NCBI GenBank assembly: GCA_002701845.1
Contig: NZXG01000036.1
Location: 79,870-143,869, forward strand
Length of the DNA: 64,000 bases
Direction: 5' to 3'
From: Pseudomonadales bacterium
GTDB taxonomy: Bacteria; Pseudomonadota; Gammaproteobacteria; Pseudomonadales; Ketobacteraceae
How positions within the stretch are numbered: the first letter of the stretch is position 1; every line of letters begins with the position of its first letter. A program made the position numbers and the translations under genes. Below are positions 57,553 to 64,000 of this stretch, piece by piece. The notes beneath the pieces were generated by a model, which was given only the letters and a program-made list of their open reading frames with translations, ran no database searches and was not told the origin of the DNA.

Positions 57553-57993
57553 TTATTTTTTATGTTTGTGGTCGGTGCCTTTTTTCTCTGCCATGTTGTG
57601 CTCCATCATCTGACCCATCATCATCTGCATCATCCCCATACGTTCTTCCATCATGTCCATGCGTTGCATGGTATCCATATTTTTCATTTTTTCTTTGGCA
57701 TCACTCATGCCCATGTTTCCATTCATCATATGCATACCATCCTGCATTGCTTGCATATGCTCTTCCAATAATGCATGACGCTTTTTCGGGTCTTTTTCTG
57801 ACTTTATGTTTTTCATTAACGACTGCATTTTTTCCATATGGTCGTGCATCGCCATCATTTGCTCATGACTCATCATCCCCATCATCATTCCGCCTTTTGA
57901 CATGTCTGAATTTTTATGATCATGGGTATCAGCAGCGAAAGCAGCGGTTGACATGAATACAGCGATCAGTGGAAGTGCTAAATATCTTTTCAT
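57553..57993 (-). CDS. Periplasmic Met/His-rich protein
   Basis: 146 residues from MKRYLALPLIAVFMSTAAFA at 57993, chosen by SD (GAGGAAATC) and signal peptide. The mature part is dominated by Met (GGMMMGMMSHEQMMAMHDHMEK, quoted in part; MMGQMMEHNMAEKK) with Asp and His. It resembles CopK/PcoE-type metal sponges in composition but I cannot match a family. Likely binds periplasmic Cu(I)/Ag(I). 10 bp downstream of the membrane methyltransferase-like gene. Confidence 0.8.
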   Translation of the reverse strand: MKRYLALPLIAVFMSTAAFAADTHDHKNSDMSKGGMMMGMMSHEQMMAMHDHMEKMQSLMKNIKSEKDPKKRHALLEEHMQAMQDGMHMMNGNMGMSDAKEKMKNMDTMQRMDMMEERMGMMQMMMGQMMEHNMAEKKGTDHKHKK

Positions 57994-58003
57994 TTTGATT
58001 TCC

Positions 58004-58651
58004 TCAGTGGGCTGTTGTGGTTTTTGAAAAATTGGGAATCCACGCTGGCGTATTGTGCATATATCGACGATATTCCTCGCCAAATTCATTTAAAGCTATT
58101 TGCTCTTCTCGCTTTGCTAAACGGACGTACACCCATACGAGAATCGGGAACATAACAACGGTAGGAATGGTCGGCCACTGCAATAGAAAACCGAACATAA
58201 TCATGATAAAGGCGACGTACTGTGGGTGCCGGCATCGAGCGTACCAACCCTCAGTGGCCAGTGATCGTGTTTGTTGTGCTTTGTGAAGAACAGACCAAGC
58301 CGAGGACAGCAATATAAAACCTAATACGATTAGGACATTACTCAAAATATGCAGAGGGTCAAAATGAGCATTTCCTTCAAATCCGAATAACGTATGGAGT
58401 AAATGACCGTTCTCGTGAGCAAGAAAATCGACGCCAGGGTTTTTTTCAGCCAGCCAACCCGAGAGGAAATATATCGTCAAAGGGAAACCGTACATCTCCG
58501 TGAACAACGCAACTATAAAGGCCGAAAAGGCGGTAAGGCTTCGCCAGTCGGTTTTTGTTTTAGGCTTAACAAAGCTGAAAGCAAAGAAAATAAAAATCAC
58601 AGAGTTAAGGATGACCAGTGTCCATAACCCGTATGCGGATTCGCCGTGCAT
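58004..58651 (-). CDS. Isoprenylcysteine methyltransferase-like membrane protein (PEMT/ICMT superfamily)
   Basis: 215 residues, five to six hydrophobic segments. The C-terminal core reads EGWYARCRHPQYVAFIMIMFG ... ILVWVYVRLAKREEQIALNEFGEEYRRYM, with the R-H-P-x-Y and EE-x-x-L signature of the ICMT/PEMT superfamily (parts quoted). Bacterial members may methylate lipids or thiols. Common next to copper ATPases in related genomes as far as I recall. Substrate unknown; placed between DUF2933 and the Met-rich protein. Confidence 0.85.
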   Translation of the reverse strand: MHGESAYGLWTLVILNSVIFIFFAFSFVKPKTKTDWRSLTAFSAFIVALFTEMYGFPLTIYFLSGWLAEKNPGVDFLAHENGHLLHTLFGFEGNAHFDPLHILSNVLIVLGFILLSSAWSVLHKAQQTRSLATEGWYARCRHPQYVAFIMIMFGFLLQWPTIPTVVMFPILVWVYVRLAKREEQIALNEFGEEYRRYMHNTPAWIPNFSKTTTAH

Positions 58652-58663
58652 GTTGGTAACTCC

Positions 58664-58951
58664 TTAATGCGAGTGATGATTGGATTGTTTGCGGCCTTCT
58701 TCAAGTCCACGCTTGTAAGCCTCAGATTCGCTTTCCGGTTTATCATCGTGGTTGTGATGATCACCGCCGTGTCCGTGACCACCATGCATAAATACATGCA
58801 TCAATGGGCAGAGCAGTAAAATCAGGTAAGGCAAAAACTCAACAACATGTTGACGATGCTCCATCAGCAAAAAATAAGTCACGGACGCGATTAAACCCAT
58901 TGCAGTAAAGCCCTTGGGAGTTAGCCAAAACGATTGATTTTGATTACTCAT
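58664..58951 (-). CDS. DUF2933 small membrane protein
   Basis: 95 residues. Two hydrophobic segments (about 12-30, 38-58) followed by a His-rich cytoplasmic or periplasmic stretch (FMHGGHGHGGDHHNHDDKP) and a charged tail ending KQSNHHSH. Matches the DUF2933 pattern often found beside copper ATPases. His tract likely binds metal. 47 bp after the ATPase gene. Confidence 0.82.
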   Translation of the reverse strand: MSNQNQSFWLTPKGFTAMGLIASVTYFLLMEHRQHVVEFLPYLILLLCPLMHVFMHGGHGHGGDHHNHDDKPESESEAYKRGLEEGRKQSNHHSH

Positions 58952-58998
58952 AGTGTTCCTCCAGGTGGAACAAGGTATTGCATTATTTAAAGATTTCG

Positions 58999-61467
58999 CT
59001 ATTCAATTCGCGCTTTTCGTAACCGCAGTGCGTTCACAACAACGGAAATGGATGATGCGCTCATCGCAAAAGCAGCGAACATGGGGTTAATCAAAATGCC
59101 GAAAAATGGAAACAGCAAACCTGCGGCAACCGGTACGCCCGCGCTGTTGTAGATCAAGGCAAAAAATAGGTTTTGACGAATGTTTTTCATGGTGGCATGA
59201 GATAAGCGACGCGCGCGGACAATGCCATCTAGGTTGCCTTTGACGAGCGTAAAACCGGCGCTTTCGATGGCGACATCCGCACCTGTACCCATGGCAATGC
59301 CCACGTCCGCTTGGGCAAGGGCCGGGGCATCGTTCACCCCATCACCGGCCATGGCCACTTTGCGGCCCTGTTGCTGTAATTCTTTAATAATGCGCGCTTT
59401 GTCTTCCGGCAACACATCCGCTCTAATTTCATCGATTCCCAGTTTTGCCGCGACAGCCTGCGCGGTGCGTTGATTGTCGCCAGTGGCCATGATGATTCTA
59501 AAGCCCAATTTATGGAGTGCTTTGAGTGCTGCAGGCGTCGTTTCTTTAACCGGGTCAGCAACGCTGACCAGGCCCGCAACTTCGCCATCCAGCACAATAA
59601 ACATCACCGTTTCACCTTGATCTCGCCGTGTATTGGCTTTTTGCGTCAAGGCTTCAGCTTCGAGACCCAAGTCGCGGATCAGCGCGAGGTTACCCAAGGC
59701 AACCGACTGCCCCTTTACGGTGCCCTTCACACCTTTACCAGTAACCGCCTCGAAATCTTCGGCTTCTTGCAAAGTAATACCGCGTTCTTCTGCGCCTCGT
59801 ACGATTGCCTCAGCCAAAGGATGTTCTGAGCCACGCTCAAGCGAAGCCGCTAAGCTGAGCACTTCGTTTTCTTCGTGCCCTGCTTCTGGCAACACAGCCA
59901 CCAACTTGGGTTTACCCTCAGTCAAAGTGCCGGTTTTATCGACAATTAAGGTATCGACCTTTTCAAAGCGCTCCAGGGCTTCGGCGTTTTTAATCAACAC
60001 ACCGACCTGAGCGCCCCGCCCGGTGGCAGTCATTATCGACATGGGCGTGGCTAGACCTAAGGCACAGGGACAGGCAATAATCAATACCGCAACCGCTGAA
60101 ACCAGGGCATAGGCATAGGCTGGAGCTGGACCCCAAATGGCCCAAGCTATAAATGAAAGAATGGCAACGCCGATGACAGCAGGAACGAATTTCCCCGCGA
60201 CCATATCGGCCCATTTTTGAATGGGTGCTCGAGAGCGTTGGGCGGCAGCTACCATCTCGACGATTTGCGCCAACATGGTGTCGGAGCCGACTCGAGTAGC
60301 TTCCATAATCAAGCTGCCCGTACCGTTGATGGTTGCGCCAGTCAAATTATCGCCTTCGGTTTTCTCAACGGGCACTGGCTCGCCAGAAATCATGCTCTCA
60401 TCGATAGAAGACCGTCCTTCCACCACAACACCATCCACGGGCACCTTGTCTCCAGGCCGTACCCGAATGCGATCACCGACCTGCACATCTTCCAGCGGAA
60501 TCTCTTCTTCCGAGCCATCCGTGCGAATAACTCTTGCGGTTTTCGCTGCGAGATCCAATAACGCGCGAATAGCCTTGCCAGTACCTTCTCGCGCTCGCAG
60601 TTCCATCACTTGACCCAGAAGTACAAGGGTGACGATGACGGCCGCTGCTTCAAAATACACGCCTACCACACCGGTTTCGGGGTTCCTGAAACCTTCAGGG
60701 AAAATCCCGGGTAAAAGCACCGCGAAAATGGAAAATATATAGGCCGCCGCAACCCCCATCCCTATCAACGAAAACATATTGAGATTGAGTGTGCGGAAAG
60801 AATTAACCGCGCGCACATAGAACGGCCATCCAGACCACAGAATAACGGGCGTGCTTAAAATGAACTCCGCCCACATGGCCGTGTGTTCACCGAGCATCTC
60901 GCGTAATTGAGGTAGGCCAACCAAGGGCGACATGGTGAGTATCAGCACCGGGAGTGTGAGCACCGCACCCACCCAAAAGCGCCGTGTAAAATCCACGAGT
61001 TCTGGATTGGGTTCATCCGCCGCCATTGCTGCGGATTCCAGTTCAAGCCCCATACCACAAAGTGGGCATACCCCCGGTTTTGTCTGCCTTACCTCAGGGT
61101 GCATCGGACAGGTGTAAACCGCGCCCTTATGGCCGGATGGCACGTCGTTGTATTGACTCAATGACTGATTTGTATTTTGAGAGTGATGGCCAGTGTGGTG
61201 CCCTCCGCTTTTGCTTGAGCAGCAATCATGCTGGCCATGCTCTCCCGTTGTTTTTACTGGCAGAGCTCCTTCGGGGCTTTGCTCTTCAATAACCAGGTGC
61301 ATGCCGCACTTTGGGCAATCGCCTGGCTTTGGAGAGCGAACCTCAGGGTGCATTGGGCAGACATAAAACTTTTGCGTCTGCTTGGTATCAACTTCGTGAT
61401 TGTGGTGTTCGGTATTCGATGGGGTGTGGCCACCGCAACAGGCATGGTTGTTTGAGTGATTACTCAT
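58999..61467 (-). CDS. Copper-type P1B ATPase with two N-terminal heavy-metal-binding domains
   Basis: 822 residues. The N terminus has a His/Cys stretch ([10 protein letters not shown]), then two copies of the HMBD/YHS-like motif, [20 protein letters not shown] (about 31-58) and [19 protein letters not shown] (about 120-145), instead of classic HMA CxxC domains. ATPase core: [14 protein letters not shown] (TM metal site CPC), [12 protein letters not shown] (phosphorylated Asp), [23 protein letters not shown]. Exports Cu(I)/Ag(I) from the cytoplasm. Not named copA to avoid confusion with the oxidase. Overlaps the merR stop by eight bases. Confidence 0.95.
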   Translation of the reverse strand: MSNHSNNHACCGGHTPSNTEHHNHEVDTKQTQKFYVCPMHPEVRSPKPGDCPKCGMHLVIEEQSPEGALPVKTTGEHGQHDCCSSKSGGHHTGHHSQNTNQSLSQYNDVPSGHKGAVYTCPMHPEVRQTKPGVCPLCGMGLELESAAMAADEPNPELVDFTRRFWVGAVLTLPVLILTMSPLVGLPQLREMLGEHTAMWAEFILSTPVILWSGWPFYVRAVNSFRTLNLNMFSLIGMGVAAAYIFSIFAVLLPGIFPEGFRNPETGVVGVYFEAAAVIVTLVLLGQVMELRAREGTGKAIRALLDLAAKTARVIRTDGSEEEIPLEDVQVGDRIRVRPGDKVPVDGVVVEGRSSIDESMISGEPVPVEKTEGDNLTGATINGTGSLIMEATRVGSDTMLAQIVEMVAAAQRSRAPIQKWADMVAGKFVPAVIGVAILSFIAWAIWGPAPAYAYALVSAVAVLIIACPCALGLATPMSIMTATGRGAQVGVLIKNAEALERFEKVDTLIVDKTGTLTEGKPKLVAVLPEAGHEENEVLSLAASLERGSEHPLAEAIVRGAEERGITLQEAEDFEAVTGKGVKGTVKGQSVALGNLALIRDLGLEAEALTQKANTRRDQGETVMFIVLDGEVAGLVSVADPVKETTPAALKALHKLGFRIIMATGDNQRTAQAVAAKLGIDEIRADVLPEDKARIIKELQQQGRKVAMAGDGVNDAPALAQADVGIAMGTGADVAIESAGFTLVKGNLDGIVRARRLSHATMKNIRQNLFFALIYNSAGVPVAAGLLFPFFGILINPMFAAFAMSASSISVVVNALRLRKARIE

Positions 61468-61888
61468 GGTGGACTCCTTCTTGGGAATGGCTAAAGCTTT
61501 CGATTAGGTGACAGATCATGTCCCCGGTGGGTTCGGCATCGGGCAAGCCGCTCCAGGTCTTAACGGCTTCTCGCATGCGCTGTCGGAGCTTAACGGTCTC
61601 CTGATATTGAGCTTCTGTTTCGAGCAAACGCTTTTCAATCATCATTCGTACCATTGGGCAAGGTGTGCGTTTTTGCTCCGCGACAGAGAGAATCTCGGCG
61701 ATGTCTTTCACGGTAAACCCCAAGGCCCTGGCGCTTAAAATAAATCGCAACCGGCTTTGGTCTTTTAGCCCATATTCTTTGTACCCATTGACCGGATTTT
61801 TGGTTGGCGAAAGAAACCCTTGGCGTGTATAGAACCTTACAGTCTCAGCGCTGACAGAAAGATGGTTTGCTAACTCTTTAACCCGCAT
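61460..61888 (-). CDS. MerR-family metal-responsive regulator
   Basis: 142 residues from [20 protein letters not shown] at 61888; the ten upstream codons of the frame are rejected. MerR HTH ([20 protein letters not shown]), wing, and dimerisation helix. Cys in [12 protein letters not shown] and CHLIESF give a possible metal site, though not the exact C-x7-C of CueR. Autoregulated by the 19-bp-spacer promoter just upstream, and transcribed with the ATPase it overlaps. Copper or silver sensing is inferred. Confidence 0.88.
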   Translation of the reverse strand: MRVKELANHLSVSAETVRFYTRQGFLSPTKNPVNGYKEYGLKDQSRLRFILSARALGFTVKDIAEILSVAEQKRTPCPMVRMMIEKRLLETEAQYQETVKLRQRMREAVKTWSGLPDAEPTGDMICHLIESFSHSQEGVHHE

Positions 61889-61946
61889 AAAACACCCGTA
61901 TGACCAATGTAATCCCAAGTTTTAAACTCAGGATCAACTGTAAAAC

Positions 61947-61977
61947 AGTCTAAAGGTGTGTCCTTGACACAGGTCAA
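61947..61977 (-). promoter_or_regulatory. MerR-type promoter with 19-bp spacer and dyad operator
   Basis: On the minus strand TTGACC (61972-61977) and TAGACT (61947-61952) are 19 bp apart, the over-long spacing that MerR regulators correct. The spacer holds the perfect dyad TGTGTC-AAG-GACACA (61957-61971). About 60 bp before the merR start. Likely drives the eight-gene operon down to 56155. Confidence 0.85.
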
Positions 61978-62116
61978 CCGTACCACCTCAGTTATGCGTT
62001 CTTTTGCATTCGGCTTTGACTTGGATCAATTCCATGGTCTAGCAACTTGTCGGGTAACTAGAGATTCAGAGATTCACTCCACAAGCTTAAAGAATGGTAA
62101 CTGTCATAGAGATGAC

Positions 62117-62144
62117 GCCAACATTACAAGCTTGTAATGTTGGC
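62117..62144. promoter_or_regulatory. 28-bp perfect palindrome resembling a CusR/CopR box
   Basis: Arms GCCAACATTACAAG and CTTGTAATGTTGGC are exact complements with no loop. The centre CATTACAA-GC-TTGTAATG matches the CusR/CopR box form and the box at 50845 (ATTACAA-CT-TTGTCAT). Lies 52 bp after the ion-channel stop and about 140 bp from the MerR promoter. Also compatible with a terminator, but no T-tract follows. The surrounding 61978-62196 holds no gene. Confidence 0.6.
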
Positions 62145-62196
62145 ACCTCACTCATCATTCGATGCATTGCGCTTTAACGGCGAAGTGGCGAGTAAT

Positions 62197-62631
62197 TTAT
62201 TGAGAATCTGGATTCTGAAAGAACTGTCCAGCAAGGGAGTAAAAAAAAGTAGCGGACCACGTGAGCATCATGAACCCGTTAAGCGCCTCCGTAAAAGCCA
62301 ACACTTTAAAGTGGCCCGTCGGATAAAATTCGCTCATCCCGAGTGTCGTGTAATTAACGCCTGAAAAATACACATAGTTCCACACGGTTGCTTCAAAGGC
62401 TTCGGTAAAGCCACCGTTTGTTGAGTAATGATGCAGAAGAAAGAACACGCCTGCGTATAGCAAAATCTCAATCAAATGAAGGCAAGTCATACCAAACATA
62501 ATCATTGGTAAGCGGATGTTGGCATGGCTTTTCCGAGACCGATAAAAGCAGGATAACCAGCACAAACCTTGATAGTGGATGACGACCGTTATTAAAATCA
62601 GCGCTAAACTCAAAAAGCTTGCAAGTATCAT
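62197..62631 (-). CDS. Two-TM ion channel family protein
   Basis: 144 residues, three to four hydrophobic segments. The C-terminal half NYVYFSGVNYTTLGMSEFYP with the later LTWSATFFYSL matches the Ion_trans_2 pore region of small bacterial channels, though the filter reads TTLG rather than TVGYG. Ion specificity uncertain. Its ATG overlaps the permease stop by one base, so both are probably one transcript. Confidence 0.78.
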   Translation of the reverse strand: MILASFLSLALILITVVIHYQGLCWLSCFYRSRKSHANIRLPMIMFGMTCLHLIEILLYAGVFFLLHHYSTNGGFTEAFEATVWNYVYFSGVNYTTLGMSEFYPTGHFKVLAFTEALNGFMMLTWSATFFYSLAGQFFQNPDSQ

Positions 62632-63944
62632 TATTTATCCTGTGTTCGATAGTGCTTGAGGAAAAAATACTCTCCTAGGAAAATACCTATAAATCCAATG
62701 AGTGATGCCCAAATCACCAGCATGTCGGTCTGAATTTTTACCCAAATAAATGCAATTAGCACCAACACATCCAATCCAATTGCCAAGGTAAGTATCGTGG
62801 GGCTTGCCTTAACGTCCTTTCTCAAATTTTTCAAAACGCCCCAATGTATGGCGATATCCATAACGATATAAAAAATAGCTCCCAGAGACGCGATTCGACT
62901 TAAGTCAAAAAATATTGTTAAAAACATCGCCACTACGATGGTATACACCAGAGTGTGTTGCTGGATGCTGCCAGGCATACCGAAATGCGAGTGCGGAACA
63001 AGTTTCATGTCGGTCAGCATGGCAAGCATTCGCGAGACTGCGAACACACTGGCAATCACACCGGAAACCGTTGCGACTATGGCGAATCCCACAGTAATCC
63101 ACACGCCGTACTGGCCAAAGGCCGGGCGTGCCGCTTCGGCTAATACATAATCCTTCGCCTGTACAATTTCATTGATGCTCAGGTTTCCGCCCACCGCGAA
63201 GGCGACCAGCATATACACAACCAAACAAATTGAGATCGACAGAATTATGGCTCGCCCAATATTTTTGTGCGGTTCTTTAATTTCACCACCGCTGTTGGTA
63301 ATGGTGGTAAACCCCTTATAAGCCAGGATACCCAAGGCAATTGCCCCTAAAAACCCGCTGATGGTCGTATCCTTCGGCTTAACCGAAATGCTTTCGAAAT
63401 TAAAACCTGACACCCAAAGCCCACCAATAGCGAGCAATGCCAGGCCACCAATTTTGATGAAACCCATCACAAACGAGAATGTTTGAATAAGCCGATTGCC
63501 TAAGATATTGATGATAAACGCAAAAAGCAGTAATGCAGCACCCAACACAGGCACAAGCCAATCGACAGAAGCTGCATCGAATATTTGCAAAGTGTAAGTG
63601 GCAAAGGTTCTCGCAACCAAACTTTCATTAATTACCATTGAAAAGTACATGAGCAAGGCGCACACAGCCGTCGTTGTGCCTTTTCCATAAGCCTTTTCCA
63701 AAAACATGGCAATCCCGCCCGCACTCGGGTACGCGCTCGACATTTTCACATAGGAATAGGCGCTAAAACCCGAAATAACAGCGGCAAGTAAGAATGCCAG
63801 TGGAAACCACTCTCTAGCCATCTCCGCAACTTGACCTGTTAAAGCAAATATACCCGCGCCGATCATAACGCCGGTACCCATGGCAACGGCACCAGCCAGG
63901 GTTAAACTATTTTTTTGATAATGTGGTGAATGTGAATGCTGCAT
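62631..63944 (-). CDS. APC-family amino-acid permease
   Basis: 437 residues, about 12 hydrophobic segments. The N-terminal MGTGVMIGAGIFALTGQVAE is the APC substrate-binding G-x-G-I motif, followed by SYVKMSSAYPSAGGIAMFLEKA. Probably an amino-acid or polyamine transporter; substrate unknown. Starts 56 bp before the window end, so the upstream promoter is only partly visible. A first gene of the pair with the ion channel. Confidence 0.9.
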   Translation of the reverse strand: MQHSHSPHYQKNSLTLAGAVAMGTGVMIGAGIFALTGQVAEMAREWFPLAFLLAAVISGFSAYSYVKMSSAYPSAGGIAMFLEKAYGKGTTTAVCALLMYFSMVINESLVARTFATYTLQIFDAASVDWLVPVLGAALLLFAFIINILGNRLIQTFSFVMGFIKIGGLALLAIGGLWVSGFNFESISVKPKDTTISGFLGAIALGILAYKGFTTITNSGGEIKEPHKNIGRAIILSISICLVVYMLVAFAVGGNLSINEIVQAKDYVLAEAARPAFGQYGVWITVGFAIVATVSGVIASVFAVSRMLAMLTDMKLVPHSHFGMPGSIQQHTLVYTIVVAMFLTIFFDLSRIASLGAIFYIVMDIAIHWGVLKNLRKDVKASPTILTLAIGLDVLVLIAFIWVKIQTDMLVIWASLIGFIGIFLGEYFFLKHYRTQDK

Positions 63945-64000
63945 GCGTCCTCCAAAATAAGGGTTTTATTGTGGAAAGATAGAAAAGGCTCTAGTCCATG

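Noticed and set aside
62117-62144. Palindrome as a terminator of the ion-channel gene
   Set aside because: No T-run follows on the minus strand and the core matches a CusR-type box, so a regulatory site is preferred, though not proved.

Overview
The window looks like about 44 kb of gammaproteobacterial chromosome followed by about 20 kb of visibly AT-richer accessory DNA that carries copper-resistance genes. The rpsB-tsf-pyrH-frr-uppS-cdsA order, the divergent map-glnD-dapC-dapD block, cmoM and a FabY-type ketosynthase point to a Pseudomonadales/Oceanospirillales-like marine or soil bacterium. The genus is not determined from sequence alone.

Chromosomal part. At 1-4836 (minus strand) lie translation and envelope genes: S2, EF-Ts, UMP kinase, ribosome recycling factor, undecaprenyl-PP synthase and CDP-diglyceride synthase (cut by the window edge). 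At 5137-14385 (plus strand) are methionine aminopeptidase, the PII uridylyltransferase GlnD, and the succinylase branch of lysine/diaminopimelate synthesis (dapC, dapD, dapE), interleaved with an ArsC/Spx-like protein, two conserved unknowns and an O-methyltransferase. At 14794-18061 are a molybdopterin oxidoreductase and a MerR-type regulator. At 18117-20289 are a diiron-type PF10118 hydrolase behind twin operators and a PHA-synthase-like hydrolase. At 20482-28715 are an O-acetylhomoserine sulfhydrylase, tRNA-Leu(UAG), a response regulator with a degenerate GGDEF domain, a coiled-coil membrane protein, an SDR epimerase, an esterase and a GGDEF/EAL protein. At 28870-36736 are a thiolase, a FabY-like ketosynthase, and a leucine-dehydrogenase plus branched-chain 2-oxoacid dehydrogenase operon (E1a, E1b, E2, no E3). 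At 36741-44043 are a 7TM GGDEF/EAL protein, a DUF1499 protein, cmoM, an iron alcohol dehydrogenase and a DUF2789 protein.

Mobile junction (44044-48839). A complete IS21-family element (istA, istB, with arrays of short repeats at its ends) sits next to a 5'-truncated Tn3-family transposase. The outer inverted repeat of that transposon cuts directly into the 3' end of a cusS-type copper sensor kinase, so the kinase lacks its last ATP-binding motif. No target duplication is seen around the IS, and the missing halves are not in the window, so the junction appears rearranged by deletion.

Copper region (48796-61977). The truncated cusS and intact cusR diverge, across a CusR-like box, from copA (multicopper oxidase)-copB-small Met/His protein-cytochrome c-glutaredoxin/MauE fusion-DUF305. 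Converging on this is a tightly packed minus-strand operon that begins with a MerR regulator under a classic 19-bp-spacer promoter. It continues with a copper-type P1B ATPase, DUF2933, an isoprenylcysteine-methyltransferase-like membrane protein, a Met/His-rich periplasmic protein, a ferritin-like four-helix protein, an HMA-like protein and a YHS+HMA-like protein. The last several are poorly described and are the best candidates for new copper-handling biology. A two-TM ion channel and an APC permease follow to the end of the window.
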